Source of the DNA: Xanthomonas populi
Lineage (GTDB): Bacteria > Pseudomonadota > Gammaproteobacteria > Xanthomonadales > Xanthomonadaceae
Assembly (NCBI RefSeq): GCF_002940065.1
Contig: NZ_MDEJ01000012.1
Coordinates: 1 to 47,572 of the forward strand
Reading direction: 5' to 3'
DNA: 47,572 nucleotides
Positions 10,634 through 20,458 of the stretch are shown in pieces. Numbering within the stretch: the first letter of the stretch is position 1; each line of letters starts with the position of its first letter. A program made the position numbers and the translations under genes. The notes beneath the pieces are model-generated. The model was given only the letters and a program-made list of their open reading frames with translations, had not been told where the DNA came from and did no database searches.

Positions 10634-11889
10634 GCTGCAGGCTGCTGCGCCTGGCGCGCTGCCAGGCCAACCAGCACACCAACCGTCGCCGTGTAGAAAC
10701 TCGCCGAGACCTGATGCGCGAACATCGATTGGGTCAGCCCACACAGCGCGTAACTGATCACGATCATCACGCCGGCCGCTGCCGGCCCACGGAACTGGCA
10801 CTGCCCGCTGCGCCGATGCAGCCGCACGAAGATCCACAGCGGCACGCCATACACCGCAAACAACAGCAACAGCCCGGGAACGCCCTGCGTGGCGCCCCAT
10901 TCGGCCAGGTCGTTGTGCGCGTGACCCAGATGACAGCGCAGCAACCAGATATCGCCGGCACACACCGGCAGCTCGCGCATCGCATCGTCGAAACGCCCGA
11001 CACCCACGCCGGTGAGCGGATGCGCGCGCAAGGTGTCCCAGGCCACATGCAGCCGCTCGATACGGGCACCCGCAGACGAGTCGCTGTCTCCGACTTCGTA
11101 GCGCTGCAGATCTCTCTGCAATTCGCCAAGACGCATCTGATCGGTCAAGGCCGGCACGCTGATGATCACACCCACCGCCAGCACGGCACTGCCGATAAAG
11201 GCCAAAAAACGCATGCGCGGGCTATGCCAGGCCGCGCCCCAGATCAGCACGCCGAGCGTCACCAGCAACGACAGCCACACACCGCGGCTGCCACTGAGCA
11301 CGATCACCACCACCGCAGCGATGACCGCGCCCACCAGCCAGCGCACATTGCCGACCGGGCGACAGAACACCGCCACCACCAGCAGCATCAGCGCGATATC
11401 GGCAAACACAATCGCGTTGGTAAAGCCTTCCGCGCGGTCGGCCCCGTTCATCACCTGCAGCAGGGCGATCAACATGGCCGCGAACACGCCGGCCAGTGCG
11501 CCGCGCCACAACCAGACCTGGCGCGGCTGCAGCGCATACGCCCACAACGCGGCCCACGGCAACACCAGAAAGCGCGAACGGTTATCGACGTCGCGCAGCC
11601 CATGCTCGAACAAGGCGATAGACAGCAGCGACATCGCGATCACCGCCACCGTCAGCCAGCCCAGCACGCGCAGCGATCGGTCGCGCGCGACAATGCCCGC
11701 CCGCAGGCTGCGCCAGCCCACCAGCGAGCCAAGCAGCAGGCACACGCCGAACGGCAGCAAGCCGCTCGGCATGCCGACCACCAGCGCGGTCATCAGGAAC
11801 ACACCCAGTTCGGCGATGCGCACGCCTGCCCGCGATGCGATGGGGGCAGACTGCGACAGCGAAGCGGAGTGGGTGGGCAAGGAAGTCAT
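10618..11889 (-). CDS. O-antigen ligase family membrane protein (WaaL-like)
   Basis: A 423-residue polytopic inner-membrane protein with about 10-12 hydrophobic segments and one large periplasmic loop. The Wzy_C signature appears as VVVIVLSGSRGVWLSLLVTLG in the middle. The loop contains HPLTGVGVGRF and LGHAHNDLAEW, with the conserved His of the H-N motif that is essential in WaaL enzymes. It probably joins O-antigen from undecaprenyl-PP to lipid A-core. An O-antigen polymerase (Wzy) role cannot be excluded because the families look alike. The start MTSLPTHSA at 11889 was preferred over 13 codons of longer frame. Confidence 0.85.
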   Translation of the reverse strand: MTSLPTHSASLSQSAPIASRAGVRIAELGVFLMTALVVGMPSGLLPFGVCLLLGSLVGWRSLRAGIVARDRSLRVLGWLTVAVIAMSLLSIALFEHGLRDVDNRSRFLVLPWAALWAYALQPRQVWLWRGALAGVFAAMLIALLQVMNGADRAEGFTNAIVFADIALMLLVVAVFCRPVGNVRWLVGAVIAAVVVIVLSGSRGVWLSLLVTLGVLIWGAAWHSPRMRFLAFIGSAVLAVGVIISVPALTDQMRLGELQRDLQRYEVGDSDSSAGARIERLHVAWDTLRAHPLTGVGVGRFDDAMRELPVCAGDIWLLRCHLGHAHNDLAEWGATQGVPGLLLLFAVYGVPLWIFVRLHRRSGQCQFRGPAAAGVMIVISYALCGLTQSMFAHQVSASFYTATVGVLVGLAARQAQQPAAQSLR

Positions 11890-12041
11890 CGAGCATCGGT
11901 AGCGAAAGGGAGGCAAAGCGGGCAACACGCATCGGCGATGCCGGCCAAGCTAACGATGCCCCGCATGAATACCCCCTAGACAGCGGCCGACAGTGGCATT
12001 GACGCGGCGCAAATCGCGGCAGGGAGGTACGCTCGCCGCCC

Positions 12042-13763
12042 TCATTCGGTCTCCAGATTGCCCTGCTCCTGCGCTTCCACCGCCCGTTCGTTGGAACTCG
12101 CCACGCAGTCGCCATGCACCGCATCGGCAGGCACCAGCCACCAGCGACGCCGGTTGGCCACCCCCACCAATTGACTGCGACCGCGATCCACGCAGGCCAG
12201 CAATGCCGGCTCCTGCGCCAGCAACCAGCGTTGCTCAGGCTGCTCTGCCTGCCAGGCCACGCCGCGCTGCAGCTGTTGTTCCCACGGCAGCTTGAAGCCG
12301 AAGGTCTGCGCGGGGCGGTCGGCCATCAGCAGGTTCTGCTCTTTCCAGGCCACTAGCCCCAGCTGCGCATGCGGGCCGATCCGGCGCCCGGCTTCGCGCA
12401 TCACCGCGCCCGACGAGCTGGAGTCGTTGAAGATCGGGTAGCAGACCAGCCCGAAGGCCACCCACCACGCACCCAGCAGCGATGCGGCCGCAAGCGCGGA
12501 GCGGCGCACCCGCAGCAACAGTAGGCTGGCCACGCCCCACAACCCCACCGCCAGCAACAGCCAGCCGAGCGGGTCGGTCGCCTCGCTGCCGACGCCGCGG
12601 CTGTCCATGATCTTCTGCTCAAAGCCCGGATGCCCGATCAGCATCGCCGCACCGCCGACGCTGAACATCACCGTCAGCAGCAACACGAATCCGAACAACA
12701 CGCGCTGTACCACGGCCAGGCGCAGCAGCCCCGCCGCCAACGGCGCCAGGGCCAGGCAGAACATCGGCAGCGCCGGCAGGATGTAGACATCGCGCTTGCC
12801 GCTGGGGATGGTGAAGAACACCAGTACCAGCAGCCACCATGCCAGCGGCAGCAGATAGCGCGCGTCGCGGCGCTTGAGCCGGCGCCACCAGGCCGGGATC
12901 GCCCATGGCAGCAGCAGGATGGTCGGCAGCCACATCGTGGCCATGCTCTTGAGGTGGTACCAGACCGGTTGCGCGTGGTCCCAGGAACTGGCGTAACGCT
13001 TGGCGGTCTGGCGCAACAGGATGTCGTTGAGATAGACGCGGTATTCGGGCTGGCCGGCGGTCAACGCCGTCACCATCATCGGCACGAACCACAGCAGAAT
13101 CGCAACGAAAAAAAACAGCGGGCCCAGCCAGAAGCGCCGATCGCGCACATGCACGCGCACACCCGGCCAGCCGCGCGCGGCGGCAATGCCGGCCGGGATC
13201 AGCATCAGCAGGGCAATCACGCCGACCCCCTTGGTGATCACGCCCAGCCCGGCTGCGAACCAGCCCAACGTCCACCAGCGCCAGGCTGGACCCATCAGCA
13301 GATGGCGCAGTAGCCCGTAATTGGCCAGGGTGATCCCGAACACTACCAGAGGGTCTATCTGCGCCTTCTTAGCCTGGAAGGTGAAGTGCAGCGTGAACAG
13401 CAGCATCCAGGCCGCATACATGCCGACGCGCCGGGTCCACAGCCGCCGGCCCAGGTCGTACACGCAAGCCAGCGTGCCCAAGGCCGCCAGCAACGGCGGC
13501 AGCAGGAACGCCACCCGCCAATTGCCGAGCAGCGTGTAGAACAGCGCCTGCAACCACATCAACATCGGCGGCTTGTCCGAATACAGCTCATTGCCGCGAT
13601 GCGGGAACAACCAGTCGCCGCTCAGCACCATCTGCTTGGCGACCAGCGCAAAACGCGGCTCGTCCGCCGGCCAGGGGTCACGCAATCCCAGGCCGGCACC
13701 GATCACCAGCACAGCGGTGATGGCCAGCAGCCAGAAATCGGTGGAAGCACGGGTCTTGAGCAT
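12042..13763 (-). CDS. ArnT-like family 39 glycosyltransferase (GT-C)
   Basis: A 573-residue integral membrane transferase with about 12 hydrophobic helices. The GT-C signature is in the first periplasmic loop: PADEPRFALVAKQM (Asp34, Glu35) and YSDKPPML (61-68), the pattern of the ArnT/PMT family. ArnT moves 4-amino-4-deoxy-L-arabinose to lipid A; PMT-like relatives move other polyprenyl-phosphate sugars. The donor and acceptor here are unknown. The C-terminal region is soluble. It follows rsmB by 22 bases on the same strand, so it is probably co-transcribed with fmt and rsmB. Confidence 0.85.
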   Translation of the reverse strand: MLKTRASTDFWLLAITAVLVIGAGLGLRDPWPADEPRFALVAKQMVLSGDWLFPHRGNELYSDKPPMLMWLQALFYTLLGNWRVAFLLPPLLAALGTLACVYDLGRRLWTRRVGMYAAWMLLFTLHFTFQAKKAQIDPLVVFGITLANYGLLRHLLMGPAWRWWTLGWFAAGLGVITKGVGVIALLMLIPAGIAAARGWPGVRVHVRDRRFWLGPLFFFVAILLWFVPMMVTALTAGQPEYRVYLNDILLRQTAKRYASSWDHAQPVWYHLKSMATMWLPTILLLPWAIPAWWRRLKRRDARYLLPLAWWLLVLVFFTIPSGKRDVYILPALPMFCLALAPLAAGLLRLAVVQRVLFGFVLLLTVMFSVGGAAMLIGHPGFEQKIMDSRGVGSEATDPLGWLLLAVGLWGVASLLLLRVRRSALAAASLLGAWWVAFGLVCYPIFNDSSSSGAVMREAGRRIGPHAQLGLVAWKEQNLLMADRPAQTFGFKLPWEQQLQRGVAWQAEQPEQRWLLAQEPALLACVDRGRSQLVGVANRRRWWLVPADAVHGDCVASSNERAVEAQEQGNLETE

Positions 13764-13785
13764 GGCTGGGGGCTGGAGCGTGAAG

Positions 13786-15096
13786 TCAGGACGTTTTTAG
13801 CAAAAGCGCGTAGAAGAAACCGTCGCAGTGCTGTTCGCCTGGAAAACGCTGGCGCCCGGGGCCTACCGCATGGCCAAACTGCGCACCCAGAGGCTGCGCC
13901 TGTGCATCGGGGGTGCGCTGCAGAAACGCCTCCACCTGCGCCTGGTTCTCGCGCGCCAGCAAGGAGCAGGTGGTGTAGAGCAACTGCCCGCCCGGACGCA
14001 GCGTGCGCCAACTCGCATTGAGCAGGCGTGCCTGCAATGCGCACAGGGCATCGATGTCGTCGGCACGGCGATGCAGCAGCACGTCCGGTTGACGGCGCAC
14101 CACACCGGTGGCCGAACACGGCGCATCCAGCAGCACCGCATCGAACGGCTGCTCGTCCCACCAGGCAGCGGTATCGGCAGCGTCGGCCGCATGCAGCACG
14201 ACCTGCGCGGCAGGCACGGTGCGCTGCAGGGTCTGCTGCACGCGTTCCAGCCGGCGCGCATCCACATCCAGCGCAGTGAGCTGCAGGCCGGGATGACGTT
14301 CCAGCAGATGCGCTGCCTTGCCACCGGGCGCGACGCAGGCATCGAGCACACGCGCCGATGCAGCCACCTGCAGCGCATCGGCCACCTGTTGCGCAGAGCC
14401 GTCCTGCACCGAGACGTCGCCTTCGGCAAAGCCCGGCAACTGACTCACCGGCAGCGCGCTGTGCAAGCGCACCGCATCCGGCAACACCGTATCAATTTCT
14501 GCAGCGATGCCCAGTTCGGCCAGACGCGCGACATACGCGGCCGGATCGGTGCGCCCGCGATGCACGCGCAGCCACATCGGCGCCATCAGCGCGCTTGCCA
14601 CGAAGATGGTTTCGGCGAGATCGCCCCAGTCGGCGCGCAGTTGCCTACGCAACCAGGACGGCCAACCGGCATCGGCAGACACCGCTGGAAACCCCTCACG
14701 TTGCGCACGCCGTAGGATCGCGTTGACCATGCCGGCCTGACGCGGCCGGCCGAGCGCGCGGCACGCGTCCACGGTAGCCGACAACGCTGCGTGCGCAGGC
14801 AGCTGCAACACCTCGAGCTGCGCGAAACCGGCCATCAGCAGCGCCTTGAGTTCAGCATCGCGCGGCGGCAACGGACGTTCCAGCCACTGCCGCAGCGCCA
14901 CGTCGTAAGCCGGGCGCCGCCGCAGCACCGAAAAACAGATTGCCTCCACCAGCGCGCGGTCGCGTGGATCGCTCAGGCATGGCAAGGTCGCGGCCAGCTC
15001 GGCCTTGAGCGAGCGGCCCTGATCGAACACCGCTGTCAGCACCCGCGCTGCGGCCAGACGCGAAGCAACGCCGGCAGTGGCGGCTTCCGTCGACAT
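13786..15096 (-). CDS. rsmB: 16S rRNA (cytosine-967-C5)-methyltransferase
   Basis: A 436-residue RNA m5C methyltransferase. A NusB-like RNA-binding domain occupies about 1-135. The Nop2/Sun catalytic domain has the SAM motif [14 protein letters not shown] (251-264), [28 protein letters not shown] (Cys327, release) and TTCSLL (Cys377, nucleophile). Motif I reads DACVAPGG instead of the usual DACAAPGG, a mild change. It methylates C967 of 16S rRNA. The fmt stop and rsmB start share one base (TGATG), so they are translationally coupled. Confidence 0.96.
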   Translation of the reverse strand: MSTEAATAGVASRLAAARVLTAVFDQGRSLKAELAATLPCLSDPRDRALVEAICFSVLRRRPAYDVALRQWLERPLPPRDAELKALLMAGFAQLEVLQLPAHAALSATVDACRALGRPRQAGMVNAILRRAQREGFPAVSADAGWPSWLRRQLRADWGDLAETIFVASALMAPMWLRVHRGRTDPAAYVARLAELGIAAEIDTVLPDAVRLHSALPVSQLPGFAEGDVSVQDGSAQQVADALQVAASARVLDACVAPGGKAAHLLERHPGLQLTALDVDARRLERVQQTLQRTVPAAQVVLHAADAADTAAWWDEQPFDAVLLDAPCSATGVVRRQPDVLLHRRADDIDALCALQARLLNASWRTLRPGGQLLYTTCSLLARENQAQVEAFLQRTPDAQAQPLGAQFGHAVGPGRQRFPGEQHCDGFFYALLLKTS

Positions 15097-16019
15097 CAGG
15101 TCAGCGCCGGCAGATCGCGGCGCGCGTTGAGGTAGTCGGCGGCGGTGATCGCCTTGCCGCCCTCGCGCTGCAATACGCGCACCCGCAGCGCACCCTCACC
15201 GCAGGCGATATCGATGCCCTGCTTGCTGGCGGCCAGCAACGTACCCGGCGCCTGCTGATGCGTCAGGTCCAGCGCCACTGCGCCATGCAGGCGCGCGCGC
15301 TCACCGGCCAACATGGCCTCGGCCACCGGCCACGGGTTGAACGCACGCACGCGCCGCGCCAGTTCCTGCGCTGGCTGCGTCAAATCCAGCCGTGCCTGCA
15401 CCTTGTCAAGCTTGTGTGCGTAGGTCACGCCTTCGGACGGCTGCGGTTGCGCCACCGGGCGAACGCCGGCACGCAGCAAACCCAGTCCATCGGACAGCAC
15501 CTGCGCACCCAGCGCGGCCAAGCGGTCGTGCAGCTGCCCGCCGGTTTCCTGCTCGCCAATGTCCAAACGTTGCGACAGCAGCACCGGGCCGGTATCCAGG
15601 CCCGCTTCCATCTGCATCAGGCACACGCCGGTTTCGGTATCGCCGGCCTCGATCGCGCGCTGGATCGGCGCGGCGCCACGCCAGCGAGGCAGCAACGAGG
15701 CATGCACGTTCCAGCAGCCGTAAGTCGGTGCTGCCAACACCGCCTTGGGCAGGATCAGGCCGTAGGCCACCACCACCATCAGGTCGGCGTCGAGCGCGCG
15801 CAGCGTGGCCAGGGCCTCGGGCGAGCGCAGCGTCTGCGGCTGGTATACCGGAATGCCGCGCGCGATCGCTTCCAGCTTGACCGGCGACGGGGTCAGCCCG
15901 CGGCCGCGGCCGGCAGGCCGATCCGGCTGGGTGTACACCGCCACCACTTCATGCCGCTGCGCGGAAGCGCGCAACGAGGCGACGGCGAAATCCGGCGTAC
16001 CGGCGAATATGATTTTCAT
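15096..16019 (-). CDS. fmt: Methionyl-tRNA formyltransferase
   Basis: A 307-residue enzyme that formylates initiator Met-tRNA using 10-formyl-THF. The N-terminal Rossmann domain opens [16 protein letters not shown]. The catalytic residues are Asn104 and His106 ([20 protein letters not shown]) and Asp142 in [10 protein letters not shown]. The C-terminal domain contains [16 protein letters not shown] at 16019 was chosen over a longer open frame because it gives the exact family N-terminus. It is followed, with a one-base overlap, by rsmB. def lies 108 bases upstream on the same strand, the common def-fmt-rsmB order. Confidence 0.98.
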   Translation of the reverse strand: MKIIFAGTPDFAVASLRASAQRHEVVAVYTQPDRPAGRGRGLTPSPVKLEAIARGIPVYQPQTLRSPEALATLRALDADLMVVVAYGLILPKAVLAAPTYGCWNVHASLLPRWRGAAPIQRAIEAGDTETGVCLMQMEAGLDTGPVLLSQRLDIGEQETGGQLHDRLAALGAQVLSDGLGLLRAGVRPVAQPQPSEGVTYAHKLDKVQARLDLTQPAQELARRVRAFNPWPVAEAMLAGERARLHGAVALDLTHQQAPGTLLAASKQGIDIACGEGALRVRVLQREGGKAITAADYLNARRDLPALT

Positions 16020-16091
16020 GGGGCGGAGATTCGAAAATGGGGAGGGGGGATGCGTAAAAACGGGTTCGACAATCGGCAGGAGAACCGGCTT

Positions 16092-16122
16092 GTCCAATCC
16101 CCAATCCCGACTCCTAAATCCC
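16092..16122. repeat. Short CCAATCCC-type repeats between fmt and def
   Basis: TCCAATCCCCAATCCCGACT and then CCTAAATCCCG form degenerate copies of an AATCCC-core unit (GGGATTGG on the other strand). Related sequence is seen at 8677-8704. Such short units recur in xanthomonad intergenic regions; function unknown. Confidence 0.6.
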
Positions 16123-16127
16123 GGCCG

Positions 16128-16640
16128 TCAGGCGACGTGTTTGCGTTGCTTGGCCAGTTTCTTGCGCACCATTTCGCGCTTGAGCGGCGACAGATAATCG
16201 ACAAACAGTTTGCCGTCCAGATGATCCATCTCGTGCTGGATGCACACCGCCAGCAGGCCTTCGGCACTCAGTTCCTGCGCCCGCCCCTGGCGGTCGAGAT
16301 AGCGCACCGTGATCGCATCGGCGCGGCTGACATCGGCATAGATGCCCGGTACCGACAGGCAGCCTTCCTGATACAGCTGCTCGCCCTGTTTGCTCACGAT
16401 TTCCGGATTGATGAATACCTGCGGGAGGTTCTTCTCGTCGCTGACGTCGATCACCATGAAACGCTTGTGCACGTCCACCTGACTGGCAGCCAGGCCGATG
16501 CCGGGCGCCTCGTACATGGTGTGGAACATGTCGTCGAGCAAGCGCTGAAACGCCGGGCTGATGACCTCGGCAGCAGCGACCGCCACGGCCTTGGTGCGCA
16601 GCCGCGGGTCGGGAAATTCGAGAATAGGAAGTAAAGCCAT
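16128..16640 (-). CDS. def: Peptide deformylase
   Basis: A 170-residue metalloenzyme that removes the formyl group from nascent proteins. All three signatures are present: GIGLAASQ (47-54), EGCLS (92-96, Cys metal ligand) and HEMDH (136-140, two His ligands and catalytic Glu). The start [11 protein letters not shown] at 16640 gives the usual length; upstream codons in the open frame look non-coding. It is divergent from the LysM gene (about 130 bases between). Confidence 0.98.
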   Translation of the reverse strand: MALLPILEFPDPRLRTKAVAVAAAEVISPAFQRLLDDMFHTMYEAPGIGLAASQVDVHKRFMVIDVSDEKNLPQVFINPEIVSKQGEQLYQEGCLSVPGIYADVSRADAITVRYLDRQGRAQELSAEGLLAVCIQHEMDHLDGKLFVDYLSPLKREMVRKKLAKQRKHVA

Positions 16641-16772
16641 GGGGTTACCCGTGCTGGGAACACCGGCGCGGGGCCGGCAAGACGCGCTCATTCTAGCGCA
16701 CTGCTTGCGTGGCGCCCCGGTATCTGGACTATAGTGCGCAGACCTGTTGGGGAATCAGGCAAGAAGGCACTC

Positions 16773-17910
16773 ATGTTGAACCGACTTCGTACGGTCGTCG
16801 CTGCGGCGATGCTGACCGTCGCGACCTACGCTGCCGCGCAAGCGGTGGGCGAACATCCAGATACCTACGTGGTCCGCAAGGGGGATACCCTTTGGGAGAT
16901 CGCTGGGCGTTTTCTGCAAAAACCGTGGCTGTGGCCGGAAATCTGGCAGGCCAATCCGCAGATTCCAGAATCCGCATCTAATCTATCCGGGCGATGTCAT
17001 CAGCCTGGCCTACCTGGACCGCGTTGCCAAGGGCACTGTGCAGCCCGGCCCGCGTCAGGAAGCGCCGATCAATGCGATTCCGCTGTCGGAAGTCGAGCCG
17101 TTCCTGAAGAATCTGCGCGTCACCGATCTCTTCGACGGCCTGCCGTACGTGGTCGGTCTGGAAGGCGGTCGTTCGCGTGCCACCACCGGCCAGTTGGCCT
17201 ATGTGGTCGGCCTGGATGACGCCCAGCCCGGTCAGCGCTTTGCGGTAGTCCGCCCGACCGTGAAGTTCAGCCTGCCAAAGCCCAACGATGATCTGGACAT
17301 GGCCGGCAATATCACTGCTGGCTCCGGCAACATCTGGAAGAACTACATTGCGCCAAGCAGTCGCCGCGAGTTCCTGGGATATGAACTGGCGCAGGTCAAC
17401 GTCGGCACCATCACTTGCACTGCGGCGGGCGGCAACTCCAAGGCGGCGACCTTGCTGCTGAATGACAGCGGCCGTGAAGTGCGGGCGGGCGATCGCATCA
17501 TCGCGGTCGAAGCACAGCCGTACGATCTGCAGTTCATTCCGCATCCGCCGTCGGAGCAGGCAATGCAGACCGAATTGCGCGTACTGGCTATCTCCGACGC
17601 CTTCATCGTCGGCGGTACCCGCGACGTGATTGCCATTTCCGGTGGCGCACGCGAAGGCATCAACACCGGTACGGTGTTCTCGATCTGGCGCAAGGGCCGC
17701 ACGGTGAGCGACCGTGTCAAGCATTCGCGCTTCTCGCGGACCGACGATGATTTCAGCGGCCCAGCAGGCTCCACCGTTGGCTTGCCCGATGAGTACGTCT
17801 CGCACGCGATGGTGTTCCGCACCTTCGACAAGGTCAGCTATGCGCTGGTGATGGAAAGCGTCAAGCCGACTGGCCTGGGCTATCTCGTCAAGCATCCAGA
17901 CGCACAGTAA
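16773..17910 (+). pseudogene. LysM-domain periplasmic protein, frameshifted
   Basis: The first frame gives a signal peptide (MLNRLRTVVAAAMLTVATYAAAQA) and a LysM peptidoglycan-binding domain (DTYVVRKGDTLWEIAGRF, about 30-65). At 16965-16966 an extra C shifts the frame. Removing it reads IQNPHLIYPGDVISLAYLDR, the expected end of LysM, and the protein continues in the new frame to 17910, for about 378 residues in total. Without repair the product ends near residue 149 with unrelated sequence. The upstream neighbour of dprA and smg in xanthomonads is normally an intact LysM protein, so this is either a real loss or a sequencing error. RBS: AAGAAGG before the ATG. Confidence 0.85.
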
Positions 17911-17937
17911 GCGGGACAAAATCCGACGTTGTAACGC

Positions 17938-17959
17938 GACGGCGCCTGAGGGCGCCGTC
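17938..17959 (+). terminator. Hairpin between LysM gene and dprA
   Basis: GACGGCGCC and GGCGCCGTC form a perfect 9-bp stem around TGAG, 28 bases after the LysM stop. There is little T-run, so termination is probably partial. Confidence 0.55.
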
Positions 17960-17984
17960 GTCGCTTGCGGCCTACGCTGAATGC

Positions 17985-19121
17985 ATGACTCCGATCGCTT
18001 CCGACTTGCGTGCGTTATTGATAGTGCTGCTGGCCGGCGGCCGCAGCCCGCCGCGCCGCACGCTACTGACGACTTTCGCCTCGCCGGCCGAGATCCTTGC
18101 CGGCGGGTCCGATGTATGGCGCGCCGCAGGCTGCGACGCGCTGCAATCGGCCCAGCTCCGTGCACCCGACGCCCACGCACTGGATGCAGCGCTGCGCTGG
18201 TGCGAGCAACCCGGGCATCACCTCATCGGCTGGCAGGACCCGGACTATCCCGCCCTGCTGCGGCATATCGTCAATCCGCCGCTGGCCTTGTTCGTAGACG
18301 GCGACCCCAACGCGTTGTGGCATCCGGCGGTGGCAGTGGTCGGCAGCCGCGCGGCCACGGCAGGAGGTCGCGACCACACCCGCGCGTTCGCCTCCAGCCT
18401 GGCGAGCACGGGGCTGGGCATTGTCAGCGGCATGGCGGCAGGCGTGGATGCGATCGCCCACGAAGCCGCGCTGGCCCGCGCAGACGGCATCACCGTGGCG
18501 GTGGTCGGCACCGGCACGGATGTGGCCTATCCCGCCCATCATCAGTCGCTGCGCGATCGCATCGCCGCACGTGGCGCGGTAGTCAGCGAGTACCGGCCCG
18601 GCACCGCCCCGGCCGCGTGGCACTTCCCGGCCCGCAACCGGATCATCGCCGGGCTGGCCCTAGGCACGCTGGTGGTCGAGGCGGCCATGCGCTCAGGTGC
18701 GCTGATCACCGCACGGCTGGCAGCCGAAGCCGGGCGCGAAGTGTTCGCACTGCCCGGCTCGTTGCACAATCCGCTCGCACGCGGCTGTCATCACCTGATT
18801 CGTCAGGGTGCCACCCTGACACAGGAGCCGGCCCAAATCGTCGAAGGGCTGCGCTTGCTCTCGGGCGAGCTGGCCGATGCCTTGCGCCAGCGCCTGGCCG
18901 CCCCCACTGATCAGGCCGGGACAGCGCGTAAGGCCTCCGCCGCGTGCCCGGACCCGGACTACCAGCGCTTGTGGCAGGCACTTGGCCACGACCCAAGCCC
19001 TATCGATTCACTGGTCGAACGCACCGGATTGACGGCCGCAACGCTGTCCTCCATGCTGCTCATCATGGAACTGGAGGGGCACGTGGTTACCGAGCACGGT
19101 CGCTATACCCGCAATCCCTAG
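17985..19121 (+). CDS. dprA: DNA-processing protein A
   Basis: A 378-residue protein that binds incoming single-stranded DNA and loads RecA during natural transformation. The Rossmann core shows [71 protein letters not shown] and [19 protein letters not shown]-terminal winged-helix-like segment ([27 protein letters not shown]) is typical of the DprA family. The gene is intact. It precedes smg by 43 bases. Confidence 0.97.
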   Translation: MTPIASDLRALLIVLLAGGRSPPRRTLLTTFASPAEILAGGSDVWRAAGCDALQSAQLRAPDAHALDAALRWCEQPGHHLIGWQDPDYPALLRHIVNPPLALFVDGDPNALWHPAVAVVGSRAATAGGRDHTRAFASSLASTGLGIVSGMAAGVDAIAHEAALARADGITVAVVGTGTDVAYPAHHQSLRDRIAARGAVVSEYRPGTAPAAWHFPARNRIIAGLALGTLVVEAAMRSGALITARLAAEAGREVFALPGSLHNPLARGCHHLIRQGATLTQEPAQIVEGLRLLSGELADALRQRLAAPTDQAGTARKASAACPDPDYQRLWQALGHDPSPIDSLVERTGLTAATLSSMLLIMELEGHVVTEHGRYTRNP

Positions 19122-19164
19122 TTTCTTCACCTCCACAGCGTCGCTCGACGCAGGCCGAGGGGCA

Positions 19165-19638
19165 ATGAAAGAGAGCATTCTTGATGTACTGCTGTACCTG
19201 TTCGAACATTATTTCAGCGAAGACGCGGACCTGGTCCGTGACCGTGACTCGCTTCAAAATGGCCTGATCCAGGCTGGCTTCAGCCCTGCAGAGATCAGTA
19301 AAGCCTTCGATTGGCTGGACGCGCTCTCCGAGCAGCGGCCTAGCGTCGCGCGCCCGCACGTCGACGGACCGGTGCGCATCTACCATGGCCCGGAGCTGGA
19401 CAAGCTCGATGTCGACTGCCGTGGGTTTTTGATGTTTCTGGAGCAGCACCGCATTTTCGATGCCGATCAGCGCGAGTTGGTGCTGGACCGCGCTATGGCG
19501 CTGGACCAGGACGAACTGGATCTGGACGACCTCAAGTGGGTGGTGCTGATGGTGCTGTTCAACCAGCCAGGCGCCGAAGCGGCATACGCCTGGATGGAAA
19601 CGCAGATGTTTCTCGACGAGCCTGAACCCGTACACTGA
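19165..19638 (+). CDS. smg: Smg/DUF494 family protein
   Basis: A 157-residue, acidic, cytoplasmic protein of the Smg (DUF494) family: [17 protein letters not shown] at the start and [24 protein letters not shown] near the end are the conserved blocks. The family is nearly always between dprA and topA in gamma- and betaproteobacteria. Its molecular role is not established. Confidence 0.93.
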   Translation: MKESILDVLLYLFEHYFSEDADLVRDRDSLQNGLIQAGFSPAEISKAFDWLDALSEQRPSVARPHVDGPVRIYHGPELDKLDVDCRGFLMFLEQHRIFDADQRELVLDRAMALDQDELDLDDLKWVVLMVLFNQPGAEAAYAWMETQMFLDEPEPVH

Positions 19639-19678
19639 GGGTCGAAGCCGCGATGGAAGCGCATGCGTGGGGACGGCA

Positions 19679-20398
19679 ATGAGCAGCTGGTATTGCGCCG
19701 AGGGCAACCGCCATCGGCGTGGCCCGGTGGTCAGCGAAGCCTTGCTGGGCCTGTATCGCGATCGCGCGATTGCCTTGGACACCCTGGTCTGGCGCGAAGG
19801 CCTTTTCCAATGGGTGCCACTGTCTGACTGTGCCGATGAACTCGGGCCGCCGATTTCCAGTGATTTGAGCGCCGCAGCGCTGCCGCCGCCTTTGCCAGCG
19901 GCACGCGTGTCGCCAGCACATTCGTCTGCTCCGCCAGCGCATGGCCTGCCTAACAACGGGCCGGGATGGCCGCTGGCGTTGGTGCTGGGCGCGGTGGCGG
20001 GAATGTTTGTCCTGATGGCGGTGATCGGCATTCTGGCTGCAATTGCGCTGCCGGCTTATCAGGATTACGTGGGACACGCCAAGGTCGCCAAGGCCCTTGC
20101 CTCATTGGCGCCATTAAAGCCGCAGATCGCCGAATTTCTTGCGCAGGAAGGCCGTTGCGCGGTAAACGGCGACGCCGGTTTCCAGACGCCCGAACACTAT
20201 GCCAACGACGTGGTGAGCAGCGTGCGGATCGGCCGTTTCGACACAACCGAATGCGGAGTCGAAGCGCTGATTCATGCGCCGACAATCGCCAGGATCGATG
20301 GCAAGGCGCTGTGGCTGGATTTCGACGCTGACACCGGCAGTTGGCAGTGCAGTTCAGAGATCGACGACAACCTACTTCCACCGGACTGCCGCGGCTAG
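19679..20398 (+). CDS. GYF-domain protein with a pilin-like transmembrane segment
   Basis: A 239-residue protein. Residues 3-50 form a GYF_2-type domain (SSWYCAEGNRHRRGPV and TLVWREGLFQWVPL). A Pro/Ala linker follows, then a single hydrophobic helix at about 99-125. From residue 116 the sequence IGILAAIALPAYQDYV resembles the N-terminal helix of type IV pilins, followed by AKVAKALASLAPLKPQIAEF and a globular tail with Cys residues. There is no prepilin peptidase site before it. It appears to have been assembled from a cytoplasmic GYF domain and a pilin-like outside domain. ATG at 19679 was chosen. Confidence 0.8.
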   Translation: MSSWYCAEGNRHRRGPVVSEALLGLYRDRAIALDTLVWREGLFQWVPLSDCADELGPPISSDLSAAALPPPLPAARVSPAHSSAPPAHGLPNNGPGWPLALVLGAVAGMFVLMAVIGILAAIALPAYQDYVGHAKVAKALASLAPLKPQIAEFLAQEGRCAVNGDAGFQTPEHYANDVVSSVRIGRFDTTECGVEALIHAPTIARIDGKALWLDFDADTGSWQCSSEIDDNLLPPDCRG

Positions 20399-20458
20399 AG
20401 CGTGTTAGCTCACATGTATAAACGCTCTAGCCAATCGTTCCATCCAGGGGAGACCTCA

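Noticed and set aside
10567-11979. A 470-codon plus-strand open frame over the O-antigen ligase
   Set aside because: Its composition is His/Gln-rich and it is opposite a membrane protein; an antisense shadow.
15258-16634. A plus-strand frame opposite fmt and def
   Set aside because: It overlaps two well-established genes on the other strand.
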